14,609 nt of DNA from Clostridium fallax (GCF_900129365.1 NZ_FQVM01000040.1:1-14609), one strand, 5' to 3'; shown: positions 7,805 through 14,297, numbered from the stretch's first letter. Translations and numbers: made by a program. Notes: generated from the letters alone by a model not told the origin.

Positions 7805-7890
7805 ACTAATTAAATTATATTAAAATCTTATAATTAATTTTAAAGTTACCTTTTATACATAATGTTTTGTACTAATTAAACTATATTAAA
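7804..7890. repeat. Two copies of a 21-base direct repeat
   Basis: TACTAATTAAATTATATTAAA at 7804-7824 recurs at 7870-7890 with a single change (20 of 21 identical). The spacing is 66 bases. TACTAAT also occurs at 7736-7742, about the same distance upstream, which suggests a decayed tandem array. Confidence 0.55.
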
Positions 7891-8067
7891 TTTAATGTTT
7901 ATCTAAATATTTACTTAATATAAATTTTAAAATTTAATTTGTGTATGTAGACTAATTTGTGTAATCTAATATTCTATATTCATTATATAACTTAATGTAA
8001 ATTATTACACAACTTAGTATGCAGTTTAATATATAAAATTATATATTTTATAAAATCAATTTAAAAA

Positions 8068-9060
8068 TCATTTTATATTTCCAAGGGGATTAGATTTAAC
8101 TGCCTCTCTTAAGCTTTCATCATCTACATGGGTATAAATCTGAGTAGTAGAAATATTTTCATGACCTAATATCTGCTGCAAACTTCTTATATCCACATTT
8201 CCGTACTTATACATCAAAGTTGCAGCTGTATGTCTAAGCTTATGGGGAGTATACTTAGCTTCTGTAAGACCTGCAGATTTTGTATACTTTTTAACTAAAA
8301 GTTCTATACTCCTTTTGTTTATTCTTCTCTTTTTAGAACTTATAAATAGAGCATCTAAATCTTCTATATTTACTCTCTCTATTTTATTCCTATCTTTTAA
8401 ATATTCTTTAATTGATTTTAAACAGGCATTATTTAAATAAACAGTTCTTTCTTTATTACCTTTACCTATAATAGTTAATGTATCACCTTTAATTTTAGAC
8501 ATATTTATATTGCATAACTCTGATACTCTAAGTCCACAATTTAAAAATAAAGTTAGTATACAATAATCTCTTTTATAAAACTTAGAGTTTTTATCCATAG
8601 AATTTAAAAGTTTTATAGACTCATCTAAGGTTAAATAAATAGGGTGTCTTTTGCTGATTTTTGGAGATTCTAGTTCTAAAGCTGGGTTATCTTCAATTAT
8701 ACTAGCTTTTCCTGATAAAAATTTAAAAAAAGATTTTAAGGAAGCTACCTTTCTAGCTCTTGCATAAGTACCATTTTCTCTATATTTTTCCGTGAAAGAT
8801 AAAAAAGCATATAAATCAGAAAGTCTAATTTTTTTTAAAAAATCATCATCTATATCATTGATTGATATTTCATTAAAATCTAAATTATTATCACATTGTC
8901 TTTTATATAATTTTAAAAACCTAAAAAACATCACCAAGTCAAATTTATAAGCTTTAATTGTATTATTAGATTTACCTTTTATTGTTTCTAAATAATTAAA
9001 AAAATCTATAAGGCAAAGTGGGAGAGTAGAATCTTCAAATACATCCATATTAAATTTCAT
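8068..9060 (-). CDS. Tyrosine recombinase (XerC/XerD type)
   Basis: This is a 330-residue site-specific recombinase that cuts and rejoins DNA through a phosphotyrosine link. The N-terminal SAM-like core-binding domain (about 13-120) contains SNNTIKAYKFDLVMFFRFL and the YARARKVASLKSFFKFL helices. The catalytic domain has R178 (CGLRVSEL), K200 (IGKGNKER), H273 and R276 (TPHKLRHTAA), H300 (LGHENISTTQ) and the nucleophile Y309 (IYTHV), so all six active residues are present. AGGAGG at 9075-9070 lies 9 bases before the ATG. Size and motifs fit Xer proteins that resolve chromosome or plasmid dimers rather than phage integrases, which usually carry an arm-binding domain. No phage genes are nearby. 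It is divergent from a ribbon-helix-helix gene across a palindrome-rich region that holds a lox-like site, its most attractive candidate target. Which exact Xer role it has cannot be told. Confidence 0.92.
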   Translation of the reverse strand: MKFNMDVFEDSTLPLCLIDFFNYLETIKGKSNNTIKAYKFDLVMFFRFLKLYKRQCDNNLDFNEISINDIDDDFLKKIRLSDLYAFLSFTEKYRENGTYARARKVASLKSFFKFLSGKASIIEDNPALELESPKISKRHPIYLTLDESIKLLNSMDKNSKFYKRDYCILTLFLNCGLRVSELCNINMSKIKGDTLTIIGKGNKERTVYLNNACLKSIKEYLKDRNKIERVNIEDLDALFISSKKRRINKRSIELLVKKYTKSAGLTEAKYTPHKLRHTAATLMYKYGNVDIRSLQQILGHENISTTQIYTHVDDESLREAVKSNPLGNIK

Positions 9061-9197
9061 TATAAAGTTCCTCCTAATATAAATTATATTATTGTAATCA
9101 TTAGTTTATTATAAATTAACATAAGTTTTTTAAAAATAATATAGTTAAGAAACTCATACTTTAATTTTACTAGATTAAATAAGATTTTCACAGATAT

Positions 9198-9258
9198 AAA
9201 AGATCAAAAGATATATTATTATATATAGAATCTATAATAATATATCTTTTGATCTTTT
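9198..9258. repeat. Large perfect inverted repeat (26-base arms)
   Basis: The arm starting AAAAGATCAAAAGATATATT at 9198-9223 is perfectly complementary to 9233-9258, leaving a 9-base loop region that itself contains TAGAATCTA. No gene ends nearby on either strand, so an ordinary terminator role is not obvious. It could end an unannotated transcript or be a binding or recombination site. Confidence 0.75.
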
Positions 9259-9357
9259 GCATTGATCCTTAAATTTTTCCGGCATAATATAATTTTAATA
9301 GCTATTCTAAGATTATTATAATATAGAATACTTTTATATTAAAAGGCAACAATAAGT

Positions 9358-9403
9358 ATTACATATGTATTTCATGTAATTGTATTTGTAATACATATGT
9401 AAT
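9358..9403. promoter_or_regulatory. Paired ACATATGT operator-like elements
   Basis: ATTACATATGTATT (9358-9371) and its exact reverse complement AATACATATGTAAT (9390-9403) are separated by 18 bases. Each core is itself palindromic (ACATATGT). A third related copy lies just upstream of the ribbon-helix-helix gene, which makes that protein a natural candidate binder. Confidence 0.5.
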
Positions 9404-9568
9404 TTTAAAAGTATCATCTGCTTAAAATAAACAATAAAATCAAAGCTATATGCAAATCTAAAATATATGGTTCTTTGATTTAGTTGATTTTCAATGGTTT
9501 TATAAGAATTACAAAGGTTTTAAAGAGTTTAAAATACAATTAAATAGACCGAAGTCAGTAAAATTTCA

Positions 9569-9592
9569 AAATGATAATTTAAATTATCATTT
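9569..9592. repeat. 24-base perfect palindrome
   Basis: AAATGATAATTT's dyad: the 12 bases at 9569-9580 are followed at once by their exact reverse complement at 9581-9592, with no loop. A palindrome without a spacer suits a dimeric binding protein better than an RNA hairpin. Confidence 0.6.
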
Positions 9593-9716
9593 ATCATAAA
9601 GACAGATAAACATAGTAAGAGATTTAAAAGAAAAATAGTCCAAATAACAAAGAGTAAAATTGTATTTTAGCTAATTTAAAAAAGTTTCAATTAAAATCTT
9701 TTAAAATTACTACTTA

Positions 9717-9750
9717 ATAACTTCGCGAAATGTATATTTCGCGAAGTTAT
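9717..9750. other. lox-like candidate recombination site (34 bp, 13-8-13)
   Basis: Left arm ATAACTTCGCGAA (9717-9729) and right arm TTCGCGAAGTTAT (9738-9750) are perfect inverted copies around the spacer ATGTATAT (9730-9737). Phage P1 loxP, read in its reverse orientation, also has 13-base arms beginning ATAACTTCG, and the spacer ATGTATGC. Aligned without gaps, 26 of 34 positions agree and 6 of the 8 differences lie at mirror-image arm positions. A tyrosine recombinase gene begins about 660 bases away. The hairpin lacks a T-run on either side, which argues against a plain terminator. Use by this recombinase is inference. Confidence 0.55.
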
Positions 9751-10141
9751 ATTGTGAATTTTAATTAAATTTACCCAAAATCAAGATTTTGCATACCTTT
9801 ATTTCTATTAATGTATTATTGCACATTGTAATTTGGCATTTTATTAATTCTTTGCAATTTCATAAGTTATTTTTATAAAAGTTTTATGTTTCTATTTCTA
9901 CTTTGTCTTCCAAAAACTTTTTGTAAAATATTTTTAATATCCTTTTGATAAATTTAAACCTTTTACCAGTATGGATTTATATATTTTTTTAAATTTTATT
10001 TTAACAAATACATAATTTTATATATTTTAACCTACATTCAAAATTTACTTTTTATACAAAACCAAGTGATTGTTTTAAAAAGTTATAATTTATTTTATAA
10101 CTCTTCTATGTTATAATAATAATGTAATACTATAATATGTC

Positions 10142-10163
10142 TTGTAATACATGTGTATTTCAT
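10142..10163. promoter_or_regulatory. Operator-like element upstream of the ribbon-helix-helix gene
   Basis: TTGTAATACATGTGTATT (10142-10159) matches 9386-9403 at 16 of 18 positions, and ACATGTGTATTTCAT (10149-10163) matches 9361-9375 at 14 of 15. It starts 6 bases after a TATAAT (10131-10136), so it would cover the transcription start and block it when bound, consistent with autoregulation. Confidence 0.5.
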
Positions 10164-10198
10164 TGATGAATTAAAAAAATTAAGAAAGGATTTTAATT

Positions 10199-11089
10199 AT
10201 GGGTGAAATTAAAACAACAACTATGAGGTTATCAGAGGAAACTATTAAATCCTTTAGAGAAATAGCAGAAAAGGAAGGATTTACTCATGAGCAATGTCTT
10301 TCCTCATTAATTGATATTTTTTCCATGCAAAATGCCAAAGGTTTATTAAAAGATAGAAAAAAAGAGATTGAAACCTTTGAGGAATATGTATCAAGACTTC
10401 AAAATCTTTATTTAGCATCCTTAGAAACTAATATAACTGCTGAAGAATCTATAAGGGATGACTTTAAAAAAGAGATAATTTCAAAAGAAAATATAATAAT
10501 AGATTTAAATAATGAGATAAAAAACTTAAAAATTCTTATTAAAGAAAAAGATGATAAGATTAAAAATTTATCATCAGATTTAGATGAAAAATCTAAAAGC
10601 TTAAAAAGTTATGATGAGCTATATGCTCAAAATAAATTCTTCTTAAATCAAATTACAAGGGAAAAGGATGAACTTTCTGACAAACTAGAAGAGCTAAATA
10701 ATTTGACTTTAGAAAATAAAGATTTAAATAAAGAAATAAGTATTCTTAAAGATAATGAATTTAATTTAAAACAACAAATAAGTGAAAAAGAAATTCAGAT
10801 ATCAACATTAAAAGAAAAGGAGATTTTTAATTCTGAAACTATCATTAATTTAAAAAATGAAATAAAATCAATGAAGGAAGATTTTAAAAAGGATTTAAAG
10901 GAACTTAAAGAGGAGTTTCAGGAAGAAAAAACCAATTCCCTCTCCTCCTTAAAAAAGACTTTAGAGGAAAATTACTTTTCTCAATTAGAATTTGAAAAAA
11001 GATCTATTTCTTTTAATAAAGATCAAGAGATTATTTCTTTAAAGTCTCAATTAGAAGATTTAAAAAAGAATATTCAGTCAAAAAATTAG
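10199..11089 (+). CDS. Ribbon-helix-helix DNA-binding protein with long coiled coil (KfrA-like architecture)
   Basis: The first ~45 residues (KTTTMRLSEETIKSFREIAEKEGFTHEQCLSSLIDIF) have the ribbon-helix-helix pattern: a short strand (TTTMRLS), helix A, a turn and helix B, as in CopG/Arc-type dimers that bind DNA palindromes. From about residue 55 to the end (296) the chain is Lys/Glu/Leu/Asn-rich, with heptad-like spacing typical of a long coiled coil (LNNEIKNLKILIKEKDDKI). A DNA-binding head on a long coiled coil resembles plasmid KfrA and other nucleoid or partition proteins in layout, not in detectable family. AAAGGA at 10185-10190 precedes the ATG. Related operator-like repeats lie upstream. 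No membrane segment is seen. A role in DNA organisation or maintenance, perhaps with the divergent recombinase, is inference. Confidence 0.75.
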   Translation: MGEIKTTTMRLSEETIKSFREIAEKEGFTHEQCLSSLIDIFSMQNAKGLLKDRKKEIETFEEYVSRLQNLYLASLETNITAEESIRDDFKKEIISKENIIIDLNNEIKNLKILIKEKDDKIKNLSSDLDEKSKSLKSYDELYAQNKFFLNQITREKDELSDKLEELNNLTLENKDLNKEISILKDNEFNLKQQISEKEIQISTLKEKEIFNSETIINLKNEIKSMKEDFKKDLKELKEEFQEEKTNSLSSLKKTLEENYFSQLEFEKRSISFNKDQEIISLKSQLEDLKKNIQSKN

Positions 11090-11162
11090 TTATACATATA
11101 ATAAGTTATTAAAAACTCAAATTATAAAAATCAATAAAAACTACTTTAAGCCTCATAAGTTA

Positions 11163-11203
11163 AGTAGCTCTCTAAAATATTTAAAATATTTTAGAGAGCT
11201 ACT
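11163..11203. terminator. Bidirectional terminator between convergent genes
   Basis: A perfect 20-base inverted repeat (starting AGTAGCTCTCTAAAATATTT at 11163-11182, complement at 11184-11203) is followed on the plus strand by ATTTTACTT. It lies between the ribbon-helix-helix gene (+) and the chemotaxis gene (-) and can serve both. Confidence 0.8.
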
Positions 11204-11241
11204 ATTTTACTTATATACTTAATCTAAAATTTATATTTACA

Positions 11242-12954
11242 TTATACTTTAAACTTTAGTACCATCTCATTAAGAACTTGTGCAACTTCTGCTTGATTTT
11301 GTGCTGTATTTGCAACCTGTTCCATAGCTTCTGTAGATTCATTTATACTTTCCTTTATCTCTAAAGAGTTCTCAGAAGCTTTTTGAGCTATTTTAGCTAC
11401 ATTTTGTACTGCTTCACTAACTTGATCAATTGTAGCTGATATTTCCTCTGTCATAGATGCTAATTCTTCTGACATGTTATTTATGAAAAGACCATCATCT
11501 TGATACTGTTCTCCCATTTTATTGAAAATAACAAATTGAGGAGAAACTTTATCATTCATAAATTTTAATAAAGCATTGCTGTGTTCTGATAAACTGCTAA
11601 ATGCTCTTTGAACTTTTTCTATTGTTGTCTTTACATTAGAAACTGCTACAGAAGATTGTTCTGCAAGCTTTCTAACTTCATCGGCAACTACTGCGAAGCC
11701 TTTACCTTGCTCCCCTGCCCTAGCTGCTTCAATAGCTGCATTTAAGGCTAAAAGATTTGTTTGTTCTGCTATAGCTGCTATTGTATCTGCCATTATCTTA
11801 ATTTCTCCAACAACTTTTCCTTCTTCAATGTTCTTTAAAATTTCCTTTTCCATCTCAGAATAAAGTGTATTTGTAGTTTCTAGAGCTTCCTTACTATCTT
11901 TTTGAACTTTATTAGCTCTTTCTTTTACCATTATGGCATTATCACTTCCATCAGATGCTTTATCTGATAAAACTTCTATACTTGAATCAACCTCTTGAAT
12001 TGATGCTGATAACTCTTCTGCTGTAGAGCTTGTCTCCTCTACTTCATAACTAATCTCTACTGTTGATTTATTTATATCTTCAAGTCTTGATGTCATTTCT
12101 TCAACAGTTGCTAAAAGTTCTTCACTTGCAGCACTCATATCTTGAGAACTTCCAATAACATTTTTTATTAAACTCTTAACATTTTCTTGTGCTATATTTA
12201 AATCAGCAGAAACTTTTCCAAATTCATCATTTGAATTAACTTCAACAGCTTCTGAGAAGTCATATTGTGATAATCTATTTGCAAAATCTTTAATTTTCTT
12301 TAATGGGTTTACTATAGATTTAGTGATTAAGAATGAGAATATCACTAGTAATACTAAAGATATAAAACTAATAAAGAAAATTAACTTTGAACAAGTGCTA
12401 TAAGTAGTTTTATTTTTATCTCTAGCCTCTTTTGCCCATTTATTATTTAGTTCCATTAACTGATCTAATTTTTTAATAGTGTTATCTTTATTAATGGTAA
12501 CCTCTTGGAATAATTTTAAGGCTTCATCTCTTTTACCACTTAAAATTAAGCTTATGTATGCTTTTCTTGAATCTCTATATTTTGAAACTATAGTTTCAAA
12601 TTCTGACATTAGCTTTCTATCTTCTTCTTTAGTGATAGCTTCCTTATATATTTCTATATTGTTCTTGTTAGCCTCTGTAAGTTTTTCATCTTCTTTTATC
12701 AATTCACTTATTTTATTAGCATCATCAATATACATTAATAAATTACAATTAGAATAAACTACTAAAAAGTTTTTATTGATATTATTAATAGAAATGATTC
12801 CAATAACATTATCATCATACATCTTTTTATCATTCTCATTAAGAGATTTCATGCTAAATATAGATGCAATGCTGATGATTATCATAAATAATCCTATTAT
12901 GCAAAAACTTAATATAAGTTTTGCTGATATTTTCATATCTTTTAGAAAACTCAT
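11242..12954 (-). CDS. Methyl-accepting chemotaxis protein (transmembrane)
   Basis: A 570-residue chemoreceptor that senses an external ligand and controls CheA kinase activity. TM1 is at about 12-34. The outer sensory domain (35-188), mostly helical, looks like a four-helix-bundle MCP domain. TM2 is at about 190-211. The HAMP linker (211-264) starts with SIVNPLKKI. The long cytoplasmic coiled coil bends at the highly conserved tip (393-434: AIAEQTNLLALNAAIEAARAGEQGKGFAVVADEVRKLAEQS), which binds CheA and CheW. Gln/Glu/Ala-rich heptads on both sides (EELSASIQEVDSS, NTAQNQAEVAQ) suit methylation. There is no C-terminal CheR-binding pentapeptide. AAAGGCGG sits 6 bases before the ATG. No other chemotaxis or flagellar gene is in the window, so this is an orphan receptor here. 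The ligand is unknown. Confidence 0.95.
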   Translation of the reverse strand: MSFLKDMKISAKLILSFCIIGLFMIIISIASIFSMKSLNENDKKMYDDNVIGIISINNINKNFLVVYSNCNLLMYIDDANKISELIKEDEKLTEANKNNIEIYKEAITKEEDRKLMSEFETIVSKYRDSRKAYISLILSGKRDEALKLFQEVTINKDNTIKKLDQLMELNNKWAKEARDKNKTTYSTCSKLIFFISFISLVLLVIFSFLITKSIVNPLKKIKDFANRLSQYDFSEAVEVNSNDEFGKVSADLNIAQENVKSLIKNVIGSSQDMSAASEELLATVEEMTSRLEDINKSTVEISYEVEETSSTAEELSASIQEVDSSIEVLSDKASDGSDNAIMVKERANKVQKDSKEALETTNTLYSEMEKEILKNIEEGKVVGEIKIMADTIAAIAEQTNLLALNAAIEAARAGEQGKGFAVVADEVRKLAEQSSVAVSNVKTTIEKVQRAFSSLSEHSNALLKFMNDKVSPQFVIFNKMGEQYQDDGLFINNMSEELASMTEEISATIDQVSEAVQNVAKIAQKASENSLEIKESINESTEAMEQVANTAQNQAEVAQVLNEMVLKFKV

Positions 12955-12994
12955 TATATACCGCCTTTCATTTTTAAATATAATATTTTAATTT

Positions 12995-13023
12995 AATATC
13001 TACATACTTTATTAAAAGTTCAA
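12995..13023 (-). promoter_or_regulatory. Possible promoter of the chemotaxis gene
   Basis: On the minus strand, TTGAAC (13023-13018) and GATATT (13000-12995) are 17 bases apart. The -35 is good; the -10 matches at only four of six positions. Confidence 0.35.
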
Positions 13024-13038
13024 TACTATATATAAGTA
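13024..13038. promoter_or_regulatory. TACT-N7-AGTA dyad, candidate HxlR-family operator
   Basis: TACT (13024-13027), seven A/T bases and AGTA (13035-13038) match the layout described for B. subtilis YodB/CatR, which are HxlR (DUF24) regulators. The palindrome extends to AATACT/AGTATT (13022-13040) and abuts the -35 of the chemotaxis gene. The divergent gene encodes an HxlR-family protein. Confidence 0.45.
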
Positions 13039-13130
13039 TTCGTTTATATAAAATATAGATAGATTATTATATATTACTTAATAATTTATATTAATTATTA
13101 ATTTAACATAAGTTTAATGATTTTAAAATA

Positions 13131-13148
13131 ACTAACTTTTTTGTTAGT
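13131..13148. repeat. Short inverted repeat upstream of the HxlR gene
   Basis: ACTAAC and GTTAGT are separated by six T residues. It lies about 155 bases before the HxlR start codon. It could be an operator; the stem is too short to be a convincing terminator. Confidence 0.35.
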
Positions 13149-13303
13149 AAAGGTACCGTAATAATAAGTTGTTTTTTATTGTATTTTGTCGCTTTATGTA
13201 AACGTTAGTAATTTATTCATATATATAAATAATTTTAAATTTAATTCGATATATTTAATGAAGAAATTTTAATTTATCTTTTAAATAAGAAAGGAACCTA
13301 GAT

Positions 13304-13633
13304 ATGAAAATACGAGAAGAATTTACCTCTCCACTAGAGCTTTGTTTTGATAGAATAAAAGGAAAATGGAAACCAATTATATTATGGCAATTAAAATCAG
13401 GACCTATGCAACCATCTTCTCTTCAAAGAAATATAAAGGGTATAAATCAAAAAATGTTATTAGAACAACTTAGAGAATTAAAAGAATCAAAAATTATAGA
13501 TAAGATATCTTATGATGGATATCCAGTAAAGGTTGAATATTTTCTAACTGATATTGGAAAGGAAATAATAAGAGGTCTTGAAGTTTTTCAAAATGTTGGG
13601 GAAAAATATTTAAAGATATCAAAAGCAGTATAA
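13304..13633 (+). CDS. HxlR-family (DUF24) winged-helix transcriptional regulator
   Basis: A 109-residue MarR-like dimeric regulator. PLELCFDRIKGKWKPIILWQL is the HxlR signature. C14 in it sits at the place of the conserved redox- or electrophile-sensing cysteine in many HxlR proteins (HypR, YodB), and it is the only cysteine. The winged helix follows: SSLQRNIKGINQKMLLEQLRELKESKIIDKISYDGYPVKVEYFLTDIG. AGAAAGGA (13288-13295) lies 8 bases before the ATG. It is divergent from the chemotaxis gene and stands alone, with a terminator at its very end. Such regulators often sense oxidants, aldehydes or quinones and control a neighbour. Here the only divergent neighbour is the chemoreceptor. The target and signal are not shown by the sequence. 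Confidence 0.92.
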   Translation: MKIREEFTSPLELCFDRIKGKWKPIILWQLKSGPMQPSSLQRNIKGINQKMLLEQLRELKESKIIDKISYDGYPVKVEYFLTDIGKEIIRGLEVFQNVGEKYLKISKAV

Positions 13634-13650
13634 ACAGCTTTTGATATCTT
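13613..13650. terminator. Terminator overlapping the end of the HxlR gene
   Basis: AAGATATCAAAAGC (13613-13626) pairs perfectly with GCTTTTGATATCTT (13637-13650). The stop codon TAA (13631-13633) lies in the loop, so the stem's left half encodes the last residues. A T-rich tail follows on the plus strand, and on the minus strand TTAAATATTTTT follows, so it may also end the convergent 3D-domain gene. Confidence 0.8.
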
Positions 13651-13715
13651 ATTTATTTAAATTTAATTAGCTAATCTAACTCTTAAAATTATCACTATAA
13701 AAACTATTTTAAATA

Positions 13716-14297
13716 CTACTCTATAATAGTACCTTTAACTTTAACTCTTCCCATATTATTAACTCTGTTATAATAATGACTCTCACTTTCTCCGTGACGT
13801 CTAGGTACAAATACATCTAACCTATTAGAACTATTAAAGTCAGCTCCTCCTCTATCAGAAACTACTACTTCTCCAATATTTTCTAACTGGATTTTTGTAC
13901 CTAAAGGTAAAACATTATTTGCAACTATTCCATCTTGAAGTTTTTGCCCTCTACAAGTGATAGCACCATATCCATTCTCACAATCTAGTGATGTATAGAA
14001 AGTTAATATAAAAGTCTTTTCTTTTTCTGTTCTTTCTTTTTCAGCTTTTTGTTTTTCTAATTCTTCCCTCTTACGGTTTTCTTCTTCCTGTCTTATTTTT
14101 TCTTTTTCAATTTCTTTTCCTTCTTCAACTAACTTATCGTATCTAGCTTTTTCATCTGCATTATGGAAAGAAGGTTGCTCCTCTTGAATAAGTTCACATT
14201 TTAGCTCCTTGTGATTATTAGGTGTAGCACCTATACCTAAAACACTTAATCCAAAAAACACTGAACTTGTAAGGGCAATAATCTTTCTATTCGCCAA
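13716..14297 (-). CDS. Secreted coiled-coil protein with C-terminal 3D domain, probable cell-wall hydrolase
   Basis: 193 residues. Residues 1-25 (MANRKIIALTSSVFFGLSVLGIGAT) form a signal peptide. Residues 48-95 are a charged Glu/Lys/Arg coiled coil. Residues 96-193 form a 3D domain (named for three Asp): TFILTFYTSLDCENGYGAITCRGQKL, then PLGTKIQLENIG and VVVSDRGGADFNSSNRLDVFVPRR with D148, D153 and D161. The fold is related to the MltA double-psi barrel, and in YocH- and Rpf-type proteins it goes with peptidoglycan cleavage. C106 and C115 could form a disulfide outside the cell. The start is TTG, supported by AGGAG at 14309-14305 (7-base spacing) and by the correct signal peptide. A strong promoter lies upstream. 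No LysM or SH3 wall-binding domain is present, so the coiled coil may do the anchoring. Confidence 0.88.
   Translation of the reverse strand: MANRKIIALTSSVFFGLSVLGIGATPNNHKELKCELIQEEQPSFHNADEKARYDKLVEEGKEIEKEKIRQEEENRKREELEKQKAEKERTEKEKTFILTFYTSLDCENGYGAITCRGQKLQDGIVANNVLPLGTKIQLENIGEVVVSDRGGADFNSSNRLDVFVPRRHGESESHYYNRVNNMGRVKVKGTIIE

Larger units (their letters stand above)
7683..8067. other. AT-rich intergenic region with hairpin and short direct repeats
   Basis: About 385 bases between the 7203 gene (+) and the recombinase gene (-). It holds the long interrupted hairpin at 7741-7804 and the TACTAAT-type direct repeats described separately. The remainder (7891-8067) is nearly pure A/T with no clear open frame. 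Confidence 0.6.
9061..10198. other. 1.14-kb palindrome-rich non-coding region between divergent genes
   Basis: This long gap separates the recombinase (-) from the ribbon-helix-helix gene (+). It holds, in order: a hairpin with 26-base arms (9198-9258), a pair of ACATATGT elements (9358-9403), a possible decayed reading frame (about 9462-9680), a 24-base perfect palindrome (9569-9592), a 34-base lox-like site (9717-9750), and a third ACATRTGT element (10142-10163) next to the downstream start. Several TATAAT-like words lie at 10084-10136 but none has a good -35. The density of dyads is well above the other gaps in this window and suggests protein-binding or recombination sites. Confidence 0.65.
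12955..13303. other. Divergent promoter region between chemotaxis gene and HxlR regulator
   Basis: About 350 AT-rich bases. They contain a weak promoter for the chemotaxis gene (12995-13023, minus), the dyad TACT-N7-AGTA (13024-13038) touching its -35, and the inverted repeat ACTAAC-N6-GTTAGT (13131-13148) followed by GGTACC. I see no clear -35/-10 pair for the regulator and no open frame. Confidence 0.55.

Noticed and set aside
8068..9060. Recombinase as a prophage or ICE integrase
   Set aside because: No phage, conjugation or excisionase genes, no tRNA target and no arm-type domain are visible. Size and motifs fit the Xer type better.
9717..9750. Lox-like palindrome as an ordinary rho-independent terminator
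   Set aside because: There is no T-run after the stem on either strand and no recognised gene ends here. It is kept as a recombination-site candidate, though termination of an unknown RNA is not excluded.
9760..9990. Minus-strand frame with IHTGKRFKFIKRILKIF
   Set aside because: It is about 33 codons, has no start codon or ribosome binding site, and is too short in AT-rich DNA to separate from chance.
9061..10198. Classical 28-bp dif site
   Set aside because: I looked for the firmicute 11-6-11 pattern with a TTATGTAAA-like right arm and found no match in this gap.
12479..12991. Two plus-strand open frames opposite the chemotaxis gene
   Set aside because: They are antisense shadows of a clear receptor gene; their Leu/Ile/Ser-rich hydrophobic translation is a by-product, and neither has a good ribosome binding site.
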